Under the pieces are notes generated by a model. It was not told the origin of the DNA, ran no database searches, and was given only the letters and a program-made list of their open reading frames with translations. A stretch of 64,000 bases of DNA from Sphingomonas psychrotolerans. Lineage in GTDB: Bacteria; Pseudomonadota; Alphaproteobacteria; Sphingomonadales; Sphingomonadaceae. The stretch is taken from positions 62,001 through 126,000 of the forward strand of contig NZ_CP024923.1 in NCBI RefSeq assembly GCF_002796605.1, written 5' to 3'. The position numbers and the translations under genes are program-made. This document shows, piece by piece, positions 49,858 to 57,828 of this stretch. The stretch's first letter is position 1. Each line of letters starts with the position of its first letter.

Positions 49858-52083
49858 TCAGAAGATCTTGAGCAGCTTGACGCCATATTGACGCGGCGGG
49901 CCCGCAAAGTAGAGGCCGCTGTTGAGCGCCGCCGGGTAATGCTGGTCGGTGAGGTTGGTGCCATAGGCGGTCACCGTCCACGTCTTGTGCTGCCAGGCGA
50001 GCTGCGCGTTGAGGATGTTGCGCGCCTCGATCCGGTCACCGCGCGCCGGGTTCTGGAACAAAGTCGCCCATTGATCGCCGACATGGCCGAAATTGGCGCG
50101 CGGCGTGATCTTGTCGCCATTGCCGAGCTCGTGCTCATATTGCCCGCCGATGTTGAAGGTGAGGTTCGGCGCATAGGTCTGCCGCCGCTCCGCGAGATTG
50201 AGGCACGATACGCTCGCCGGCCCGGTCCGCGGATTGCACGGCAGCACGCTTGCCGCCCGCGGATCGGTGGCGAAGAAGGTGCCGAGCTCGCTGTGCAGCA
50301 CGTTGACGCCGGCATCGAGCGTGAGCCCGCCGAAGCGGAATTCGACTTCGGCTTCCCCGCCGTAAATCTTCGTGCTGTCGGGCACGTTGAGCTCGATCCC
50401 GAAGGTCGGGAAGGTCGGATAGCCGATGATGACCTGGAAGTTCTTATAGTCGTTGTAAAAGCCGGTGATCGTCGTGCGGATCTTGCCGTCCGCCCAATTG
50501 GCCTTCCACCCCGCTTCGTACGAGGTCACCTCCTCGGGTTCGAACGGCGCGGGAGCCCCAAGGCCCACCGGCACGTTGAGCCCGCCCGGACGGAAGCCCG
50601 TCGCCACGAAGGCGTAGAGATACTGGTCTTCGCTCGCCTTCCAGCCGAGCGACACCTTGTAGGAGAAATTGTCCGACTTCGTCGTCTGGTCGGTGCGGAT
50701 ATAAGTGCCGTACTGAAGCACATCGACATGGTTGGTCGAGCGGCTCGCGGTGTAGCGCCCGCCTGCCTCGATCTTGAGGTTCGGCGTGAGATTGAAGCCG
50801 ATCTGGCCGAACGCCGCGAGCGAACGGGTCGGGTTGGTCCCCTGCAATTTATACTGCGCCGCCGGCAGATTGAACGGATAGGCCAGGTCGATGATGAACT
50901 GGTACGGCTTGCGGAAATAATAGTCGTTCCACAGCCCGAAGGCGCCGAGCAGCCACGTGAAGCGCTGGTTGTCGGGCGAGATCAGATTCACTTCCTGCGT
51001 GATCTGCTGCTCGTCGACGGTGTCGTAGAAGGTGCTGATGCCGGTAGCGGTGCCGTCGAGGTCGGCGCGGTACATCGTGTTGGCCCATTGATAGCTCGAT
51101 ACGGTGCGGAGTTTCACTCCGCCGCCGAACTCATACTCGGCCTTGAGGATCGAGCGGACGAATTCGTCTCGTGCCGCCATCGGAGCGTTGGCGGTGATGT
51201 CGAACAAGTCGCGATGGTTGGGATTGGGCGTACTCGTGCCCGGCAGCGTCTCGAAATATTGTGAAAAGGGCGTCGCCGGATAGGCGCCCATGTCGATATG
51301 GCCGAGATCGGTCTTCCACAGGATCGAAAGCCGGTCGGTCGGCTTCCACAGGAAGCTGATCCGACCGGCCATGACCCCGACCTTGCCCTTCTCGAAGCGA
51401 TAGGGCGCCCCACCGGGACCAGTAATGTTGTAGAAGCTGTCGCGGCGCTGGCTGTAGAGCGCGATGCGCGCGGCGAAGGTGTCGCCCAGCGGCAGGTTGA
51501 CCGCGCCCTGGATGCCCGCATCGTTGTAATTGCCGTAATTCGCGTTGACATAGCCGTGGAAGCCGCCGCCGATGATCGGATCATTGGTGTTGACGAATAC
51601 CGCACCGCCGGTGGCATTCTGCCCGACGATCGTGCCCTGCGGGCCGCGCAGCACCTGGATGTTGGCGACGTCGTAATAGGGCTCGCCCTGGACATATCCC
51701 GGAAAGGTCGGGACGCCGTCGCGATAGGTGATTACGCCCGTTGTCGTCTGGGTGTTATGCTCGGCCTTGCCGATGCCGCGGACGTTGAAGTCATTACCTT
51801 GTCCGAAATTGTTGACGACAATGCTCGGCATCGCGAACTGCAATGCGTCAACATTGGCGACGCCCTTGTTCTCCAGCTGGGTGCCGGAAAGTACCGATGC
51901 CGAGATCGCCGTCGTCATCAAATTCTCGGCCCGCCGCTGCGCCGTCACGACGATCTCGTCTTCGGTCTGCGTGGTTGCCGTTTCGCTCGACGCATCCTGC
52001 GGTGCCGTGGCCTGCGCGGCGGCCGGGCCGCACCATGCCAATGTCAGCGCCGATGCGCTCAGCCATAACGCACGATTGTTCAT
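49858..52083 (-). CDS. TonB-dependent receptor
   Basis: This 741-residue outer-membrane receptor starts at the ATG at 52083 with GGGGAGGG upstream. The signal peptide ends near GPAAAQ. The TonB box is EDEIVVTAQRRAENLMTTAI, the plug has VQGEPYYDVANIQVLRGPQG with VGQNATGGAVFVNT, and the barrel ends with PRQYGVKLLKIF, a terminal Phe. It belongs to the FecA/CirA-like group abundant in sphingomonads rather than the glycan-type receptor at 24539. A degenerate half of the TetR palindrome lies 90-110 bases upstream. The substrate is unknown. Confidence 0.92.
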   Translation of the reverse strand: MNNRALWLSASALTLAWCGPAAAQATAPQDASSETATTQTEDEIVVTAQRRAENLMTTAISASVLSGTQLENKGVANVDALQFAMPSIVVNNFGQGNDFNVRGIGKAEHNTQTTTGVITYRDGVPTFPGYVQGEPYYDVANIQVLRGPQGTIVGQNATGGAVFVNTNDPIIGGGFHGYVNANYGNYNDAGIQGAVNLPLGDTFAARIALYSQRRDSFYNITGPGGAPYRFEKGKVGVMAGRISFLWKPTDRLSILWKTDLGHIDMGAYPATPFSQYFETLPGTSTPNPNHRDLFDITANAPMAARDEFVRSILKAEYEFGGGVKLRTVSSYQWANTMYRADLDGTATGISTFYDTVDEQQITQEVNLISPDNQRFTWLLGAFGLWNDYYFRKPYQFIIDLAYPFNLPAAQYKLQGTNPTRSLAAFGQIGFNLTPNLKIEAGGRYTASRSTNHVDVLQYGTYIRTDQTTKSDNFSYKVSLGWKASEDQYLYAFVATGFRPGGLNVPVGLGAPAPFEPEEVTSYEAGWKANWADGKIRTTITGFYNDYKNFQVIIGYPTFPTFGIELNVPDSTKIYGGEAEVEFRFGGLTLDAGVNVLHSELGTFFATDPRAASVLPCNPRTGPASVSCLNLAERRQTYAPNLTFNIGGQYEHELGNGDKITPRANFGHVGDQWATLFQNPARGDRIEARNILNAQLAWQHKTWTVTAYGTNLTDQHYPAALNSGLYFAGPPRQYGVKLLKIF

Positions 52084-52167
52084 GCTGCCCTCCCCAGGCT
52101 CGCTCTCCATCACGCGCTCTTCGGCGCGATGTGGAGATGATGCCGCAAAGCGGGGAGGCTCGCAACA

Positions 52168-52187
52168 CTAATTCTCTTATGAGTGAA
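52168..52187. promoter_or_regulatory. Degenerate TetR-type site before the TonB receptor
   Basis: On the minus strand the sequence reads TTCACTCATAAGAGAATTAG. It matches TTCACT exactly and 14 of 20 bases of the site before the SDR gene, with the second arm poorly kept. It lies about 85-105 bases upstream of the receptor start. The position is right for a promoter, but the match is weak. Confidence 0.4.
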
Positions 52188-52205
52188 TGTTATTGATTGC
52201 CCGGA

Positions 52206-53390
52206 TCAGGCGCCTCGCGCGGGGCAAAACCGCGATGCTTCGACAGTTGGCCTTTGACGGCTGGCGGCGAGGATCGCGACGAGCCCGACGAACGACGCCG
52301 CAGCCCCCGCCAGTGCCACCGTGGGATAGCCGAAGCCCGCGGCGATCACGCCGCCGCCCATTGCCGCGCCGATGGCGTTGCCGAGGTTGAAGGCGCCGAT
52401 ATTGACCGACGAGGCAAGGTTGGGCGCGTCGGCAGCGGCTGTCATCACACGGACCTGCAGTGGCGGGACCAATGCGAAGCTCGCCACACCCCACAGGAAG
52501 ATCAACACCGCGGTCGGCCCGGCATAGGGCATGAGCAAAGCGAAGGCGGCGAGGATCACGGAGAGAGAAGCCAAAGTCACGATCAGCGTGCGATCGACCG
52601 AGCGATCGGCGAACCTTCCGCCCAGCCAATTGCCGACGGTGAGTCCCGCGCCATAGGTGACCAGCATCGCCGTGACGAAGCCGAGCGAGGCATGCGTCGC
52701 CTCGCGCAGGATCGGCGCGATATAGGTGAAGACCGTGAACATCGCGCTCGATCCAGCCACGGTCAGCGCGAGCGCGCCGAGCACCTTGCCACGAGTCAGC
52801 ACCCGCAGTTCCGCCAAGGCGTTGCCGCCTGCCGGCGCGGGCAGCGCGGGCAGCGTCAGGCGCAACGACGCCATGGTCGCCACGCCCAGCGCGGCAATTC
52901 CCCAAAAGGAAGCGCGCCAGCCGAGATGCTCTCCCGCCCAGGTCGCCAGCGGCACGCCGACGACATTGGCGATTGTCAGCCCCATGAACATGGCGGCGAC
53001 CGCGCCGGCCCGGCGCTCCGGCGGCACGAGGCCCGCGGCCACGATCGAGCCGACGCCGAAAAAGGCGCCATGGTTGAACGAAGTGAGGATCCGGGCGGCC
53101 AGCAACATGCCGTAGCTATCGGAAATCGCTGCCAGCAAATTGCCTGCGGTGAAGATACCGGCAAGGCCGATCAGCAAGGTCCGACGCGGCACCTGCCCGG
53201 TGGTGAGCGTCACCAAAGGCGCGCCGATGAGCACGCCCAAAGCATAGGCACTGATCAGCAATCCTGCGGCCGGAATCGAGACGCCAAGGTCGTTGGCGAT
53301 CACTGGGAGCAGTCCCATCGGCGCGAATTCGGTCACGCCGATGCCGAATGCCCCGATCGAAAGCGCGATCAGTCCTGGATTGAGCTTCAT
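52206..53390 (-). CDS. MFS transporter, AraJ/DHA1-like efflux
   Basis: This 394-residue inner-membrane protein with 12 membrane segments is of the DHA1 drug or sugar efflux type. It opens ALSIGAFGIGVTEFAPMGLL, the standard AraJ/YdhP start, with GAPLVTLTTGQVPRRTLLIG (loop 2-3 motif) and SFNHGAFFGVGSIVAAGLV. The start is the ATG at 53390, eleven bases after the aldo/keto reductase stop, so the two are co-transcribed. The role is probably export of an inhibitory compound; the substrate is unknown. Confidence 0.9.
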   Translation of the reverse strand: MKLNPGLIALSIGAFGIGVTEFAPMGLLPVIANDLGVSIPAAGLLISAYALGVLIGAPLVTLTTGQVPRRTLLIGLAGIFTAGNLLAAISDSYGMLLAARILTSFNHGAFFGVGSIVAAGLVPPERRAGAVAAMFMGLTIANVVGVPLATWAGEHLGWRASFWGIAALGVATMASLRLTLPALPAPAGGNALAELRVLTRGKVLGALALTVAGSSAMFTVFTYIAPILREATHASLGFVTAMLVTYGAGLTVGNWLGGRFADRSVDRTLIVTLASLSVILAAFALLMPYAGPTAVLIFLWGVASFALVPPLQVRVMTAAADAPNLASSVNIGAFNLGNAIGAAMGGGVIAAGFGYPTVALAGAAASFVGLVAILAASRQRPTVEASRFCPARGA

Positions 53391-53400
53391 GTCGGTTTCC

Positions 53401-54435
53401 TCAGACCAGCGACGGAGCGAGGCGGGCAAAGCCTTCCTGCTGGCGATAAGGGGTGTGGGGGTAGGGCGGCAGCACGTCGCTCGCCGCGTCGAGAATGGCG
53501 ACCTGCTCCAGCGTCAGGGACCAGCCGACCGCGCCGAGATTTTGCCGAAGCTGCTCCTCGTTGCGCGCGCCGATGATCACCGAGGAGACGGTCGGCCGCC
53601 GGAGCAGCCAGTTGATCGCGATCTGGGGGACGGTCTTGCCGATCTCGGCGGCGATCTCCTCCAATGCGTCGACGACGCGGTAGAGGTGCTCGGCTTCGAC
53701 CGGGGGTGCGAATTGCTCGGTCTCATGCAGCCGGCTGCCTTGCGGGACGGGACGGTCGCGGCCGATCTTGCCTGTCAGCCGGCCCCAGCCGAGCGGACTC
53801 CAGACCAGCGCTCCCACGCCCTGATCGGCCCCAAGCGGCATCAGGTCGGCCTCATAAGCGCGGCCGATCAGCGAATAATAGACCTGGTGCGCGACGAGGC
53901 GTTGCCAGCCGTGGCGCTCGGCGGCGGCCTGCGCCTTCATCAACTGCCAGCCTGGATAGTTCGACACGCCGGCATAGCGGATCTTGCCCGCGGCGATCAG
54001 CCGGTCGAGCGTGCCCATCAGTTCCTCGACCGAAGTCGATGCGTCGAATGCGTGGAGCTGGAGGATGTCGATGTAATCCGTGCCGAGCCGGCGCAGTGAG
54101 TCATCGACCGCACGAAGCAGCCGCGCCCGCGACACGCCCCAGTCCTGCGGCCCATCGCCCATCGGCAGGCCGGTTTTGGTCGAGATCAGCACCGCGTCAC
54201 GGCGCCCGCGCACGGCTTCGCCGAGGATCTCCTCCGAAGCGCCGCCCGAATAGACGTCGGCAGTGTCGAAAAGGGTCACACCGGCATCGAGCGAAACGTC
54301 GATCAATCGACGCGCCTCGGTCGCGTCGCTTTGTCCCCAGGCGCTGAACAATGGTCCCTGGCCGCCAAAGGTGCCGGTGCCGAAGCTCAGCGCCGGCACG
54401 CGCAGCCCTGAGGATCCGAGTTGCCGATATTCCAT
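53401..54435 (-). CDS. Aldo/keto reductase
   Basis: This 344-residue NADPH-dependent oxidoreductase has LGSSGLRVPALSFGTGTFGG, the catalytic Tyr in FDTADVYSGGASEEILGEAV, Lys in LISTKTG and His in DILQLHAFD. IRYAGVSNYPGW and PTVSSVIIGARNEEQLRQNL complete the set. It resembles the YhdN/Tas-type group. It is divergent from the LysR gene at 54523, which is the usual layout for LysR control, and precedes the DHA1-type exporter. Confidence 0.93.
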   Translation of the reverse strand: MEYRQLGSSGLRVPALSFGTGTFGGQGPLFSAWGQSDATEARRLIDVSLDAGVTLFDTADVYSGGASEEILGEAVRGRRDAVLISTKTGLPMGDGPQDWGVSRARLLRAVDDSLRRLGTDYIDILQLHAFDASTSVEELMGTLDRLIAAGKIRYAGVSNYPGWQLMKAQAAAERHGWQRLVAHQVYYSLIGRAYEADLMPLGADQGVGALVWSPLGWGRLTGKIGRDRPVPQGSRLHETEQFAPPVEAEHLYRVVDALEEIAAEIGKTVPQIAINWLLRRPTVSSVIIGARNEEQLRQNLGAVGWSLTLEQVAILDAASDVLPPYPHTPYRQQEGFARLAPSLV

Positions 54436-54522
54436 GATGCGACCTTCCCTTGCTATGCCGGTGCATAGATGGACCCCGCGGGTCCGCTGCAGTACCGCCA
54501 GCGAACGCGGAGGATTTTTGCG

Positions 54523-55428
54523 ATGAATTCAAAGATGGCAGGCGGGGCAGACCGGGCGCGGGCGCTGGCGCTGTTCGTCGTCGTCGTCGAGCAGGGCAGC
54601 TTTTCCGCCGCCGGAAGGGTGCTCGATCTGAGCCCGTCGGCAGTCAGCCGCGCGATCGACCGGATCGAGGCGCGACTGGGCGTGCGCCTGCTGCTGCGTT
54701 CGACCCGGGCGCTATCGCTGACCGCGGAAGGGCAAGCCTATCTTCAGAGCGCGCGTCGGATTCTCGCCGATCTCGACGATGCCGAGCACCAGATCGCCGA
54801 TCAGGGGGCTCCGCGGGGGCGGCTGCGGATCAGCGCCGCGCTTTCGCATGGCCGCCTGTGCGTGGTGCCGTTGCTCGGGGAGTTCGCCGCGCTCTACCCG
54901 CATATCCTGATCGACATCGCGCTGACCGACACGCTGGTGAATGTCGCGGCCGGACAGGCGGATGTGGCGATCCGCTTCGGACCGCTCGCCGACAGCATGC
55001 TCACCGCGCGTAAGCTCGGCGAGACCGGGCGCGTGATCGTCGCCTCTCCGGACCATCTTGCGGCGCATGGCACGCCGCAGATGCCCGAAGATCTGCATCG
55101 CTTCAATTGCCTCAACTTCAACTTTCGCCGCGCCGAGCCGGTCTGGCCGTTCCGCCGCGACGGCCGTGACTTCGCCTTGTCGGTGAAGGGGAGCATCGAA
55201 GCGAATAATGGCGAGACCTTGGGCCAACTCGCGGCGGGGGGTGTGGGGATCGCGCGGGTCGGCAGCTTCAGCGTGGCCGCGGAGATCGCCAGCGGCCAGC
55301 TCGTGCCGATCCTTGAGTCGTTCAATCCCGGCGATGTCGAGCAGATCCATGCTGTGTTCGTCGGCGGCGCGAGTATACCAGCGCGGGTGCGAGCGTTCGT
55401 CGACTTCCTCGCTGCTCGCTTGCGTTGA
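54523..55428 (+). CDS. LysR family transcriptional regulator
   Basis: This 301-residue regulator starts at the ATG at 54523 with GGAGG nine bases upstream. The N-terminal helix-turn-helix is ALFVVVVEQGSFSAAGRVLD followed by LSPSAVSRAIDRIEARLGVR. The C-terminal effector domain contains PRGRLRISAALSHGRLCVVP and GQADVAIRFGPLADS. It is divergent from the aldo/keto reductase and probably controls that gene and the exporter. The inducer is unknown. Confidence 0.93.
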   Translation: MNSKMAGGADRARALALFVVVVEQGSFSAAGRVLDLSPSAVSRAIDRIEARLGVRLLLRSTRALSLTAEGQAYLQSARRILADLDDAEHQIADQGAPRGRLRISAALSHGRLCVVPLLGEFAALYPHILIDIALTDTLVNVAAGQADVAIRFGPLADSMLTARKLGETGRVIVASPDHLAAHGTPQMPEDLHRFNCLNFNFRRAEPVWPFRRDGRDFALSVKGSIEANNGETLGQLAAGGVGIARVGSFSVAAEIASGQLVPILESFNPGDVEQIHAVFVGGASIPARVRAFVDFLAARLR

Positions 55429-55453
55429 CTCTCGCAGCAGGGTCCATCCCGCT

Positions 55454-57658
55454 TCACGCGGCTTCCGAATTCTCTTTCACCGACCCGTGCATGTAGCTCG
55501 ATGCAAATTGAGCGATTGCGGTATCGAGTGGCGGCAGCCCCGCACCCCTTGTCGTGGCGAGGGGCACGAACGCCGGGCGCGGAGCGCGCAAGTCGAAATC
55601 CTCCGCTAGAACCGGCTGGATCAAATTGGCCTGCAGATGGAGCTTGTCGGCGATCATCATGGCGAAGTCTGCCCACGACACGGCAGTGCCGTTCGTCAGG
55701 TGCCATAGGCCCGTTTCGCCATCGATCAGAAGATCGAGCGCAGTGTCGACGAGGTGCGGCACATAGGTCGGACTCACCACCAGGTCGCGCGCCGCACGGT
55801 AGCATTCGCCTCGCGCGAGAGTGGAGGCGACTGCGACGGCGAAATTGTGCCTGTCGAACGGAGAGAAGAACGCTGCGGTCCGGATCACGAGATGCCGGCC
55901 GGGCAACGACGCAAGGCCTTCTTCCATATCGAGCTTGCTCTGGCCGTAGACCCCGAGCGGTGCCGGAGCGTCGGTTTCGACATAGGGCGCCGCGGCGCGG
56001 CCATCGAATACGAGGTCGCTCGAGAAATTGAGCGTTGGAATGCCGCGGCTGCCCGCTGCGGCGCCAAGCCGGATCGCACCCTCGGCATTGGCTTCGTGAC
56101 ACGCATGCGCTTCGGCCTCGGCTTCGTCCACCCGAACCCAGCCCGCGGCATTGATCACTGCCCATGGCGCATGCTGATCGAGGGTGCGGGCGATGCTGTC
56201 CGGATCGCAGAGGTCGATTTCGTGGCGGCTGGTGAGGACATGCGCGATATTACGATGCGCGCAAGCGCGCGCGAACGCCTGCCCCAAGGTACCGGTGGCG
56301 CCGAGGATCAGGAGGGGGGCGGATACTGGCGGTGCGTCCTCGCCGTGTTCGTGCGCCTCGCGTAGGGCAGGGCAATGCACGGTTGGATAGAGCAGTCGGA
56401 TCGGTCGACGCCACCAACCAGCACCTTGCGCCGCCGGGGGGCGCGACTCACCGTCAGGCAGGCCGCGCATCAGCGCCGCCAGCGCGGTCGCCCGCGGCTT
56501 GTCGCCGCTCACGTCGAACACGCCGGACTCATAGAGTCCGCGCGCCGTGAGCAACGTATTCCAGCCGCAACTCCCTAGTAGCGACCAGATCGTGATCGCT
56601 CGTACATCCACGCCTTCGCGGCGGAGGCGGGCTGCGGTGTCCCATGCTTCCGCGATCCAGCGCATCTGCTCCTCGCGGGTGCAGCCGTTATGGACTTCGG
56701 TCACCGCGATTGGGATTCCATAGCGCGCCCAGGTCTCGCGCAGCACACCCTCCAGGCCCGGCGGCGCCGGCTCGAGCACGCGGATCGCTTCGACATCGGC
56801 ATAATGCTGGCGTCCGTTGCCGCCATGAAGGTGCGGCGGATAGCGATGCAGCCGGTGGTCGAGGAAGCGGTCGCTGGTCAGATAATGGTTCAGGCCGATC
56901 ACGTCGGGCGGGCAGGGGGCCGAGGCGATCGCGTCGAGCCGCCCGGCGAGCCCGAACGCCGCGATGTGATCCCAGAGCGGATGTTCGAGCGTCACCCGCC
57001 CGCACAGCAGATCCCAGCCGGCCCAGCGGCGGATATTGTCGAACGCCGCCTGTCCGCGGACTTCGCCGGTGGCGAAGGTGCGACCGAGATCATCGGTCTG
57101 GACCAGTTTCGCGCCCGGATTGACAGATCGTATCGCCGCCATCGACAGCCGCACGCCGTCGATCTGGTTGAGCAATGCGCGCCAGAAAGAGCGCTCGTCG
57201 CAGGCGTGCGGATACCAATGGCCGTAGAGCGCGGAGAAGCGGGCGGTGGTGAGGGGTTCGTTGACCGGAGTGTAGCGGTCGACCCAGTCGTAACGCTCGG
57301 CAACGCGGCGGGCATGCTCGGCCAGGCCGGGAGCGAAACCCTCGTCGTCGAGCAGATTGGTATAAGCCGGCCCGCTCCCGTGATGGACGAGCCCGGCGAT
57401 CACGTCGATCCCGAGTTCGCGCAGCCGATGCATCCGCGGATCGACCCAGCGCCAGTCGCAGACGTCCGGCCGTTCGGGCGCGATCCGCTCCCACAGCACC
57501 GGATAGCGGATCGCCTTGATCCCGAGGCCGGCGAACAGGTCGAGATCTTCGAGCCGCCGGGTGTGTCCGCACCGTTCGAACTGATCCCCGAACGCGTCGC
57601 CGACACGGTTCACCGTGCATTCCGGCCCTGCCCAGAGCTCGAGTTCGTGCTGCCCCAT
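55454..57658 (-). CDS. GH1-like / RmlD-like fusion protein
   Basis: This 734-residue protein has two domains. Residues 1 to about 395 resemble family 1 glycoside hydrolases: the acid/base block RYTPVNEPLTTARF (Glu near 133) and the nucleophile block IAVTEVHNGCTREE (Glu near 319) are both present. Residues about 445-725 resemble dTDP-4-dehydrorhamnose reductase: LLILGATGTLGQAFARAC (NAD(P) site), INAAGWVRVDEAE, FSSDLVFDG and YGQSKLDMEEGL with the YxxxK pair. The ATG at 57658 is chosen by conservation. It is divergent from the glycosyltransferase-UGM fusion, so both probably serve one glycan. The joint function of the two halves is unknown. Confidence 0.85.
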   Translation of the reverse strand: MGQHELELWAGPECTVNRVGDAFGDQFERCGHTRRLEDLDLFAGLGIKAIRYPVLWERIAPERPDVCDWRWVDPRMHRLRELGIDVIAGLVHHGSGPAYTNLLDDEGFAPGLAEHARRVAERYDWVDRYTPVNEPLTTARFSALYGHWYPHACDERSFWRALLNQIDGVRLSMAAIRSVNPGAKLVQTDDLGRTFATGEVRGQAAFDNIRRWAGWDLLCGRVTLEHPLWDHIAAFGLAGRLDAIASAPCPPDVIGLNHYLTSDRFLDHRLHRYPPHLHGGNGRQHYADVEAIRVLEPAPPGLEGVLRETWARYGIPIAVTEVHNGCTREEQMRWIAEAWDTAARLRREGVDVRAITIWSLLGSCGWNTLLTARGLYESGVFDVSGDKPRATALAALMRGLPDGESRPPAAQGAGWWRRPIRLLYPTVHCPALREAHEHGEDAPPVSAPLLILGATGTLGQAFARACAHRNIAHVLTSRHEIDLCDPDSIARTLDQHAPWAVINAAGWVRVDEAEAEAHACHEANAEGAIRLGAAAGSRGIPTLNFSSDLVFDGRAAAPYVETDAPAPLGVYGQSKLDMEEGLASLPGRHLVIRTAAFFSPFDRHNFAVAVASTLARGECYRAARDLVVSPTYVPHLVDTALDLLIDGETGLWHLTNGTAVSWADFAMMIADKLHLQANLIQPVLAEDFDLRAPRPAFVPLATTRGAGLPPLDTAIAQFASSYMHGSVKENSEAA

Positions 57659-57828
57659 CCGCCTGTCTCCGGTGAAAGCGTTCCAACAAACACCCGGCGC
57701 GGTTGTTTCCCGATGCAATCGACGCAATGCCGATAACATAGATCAAGTGACTGAAATTGTTATACTTCAGGAACCCGAATCAGGTCCGAGGGTTCTAGGC
57801 TCGTTCATCAACGAGCAAGGTTTCCCGC

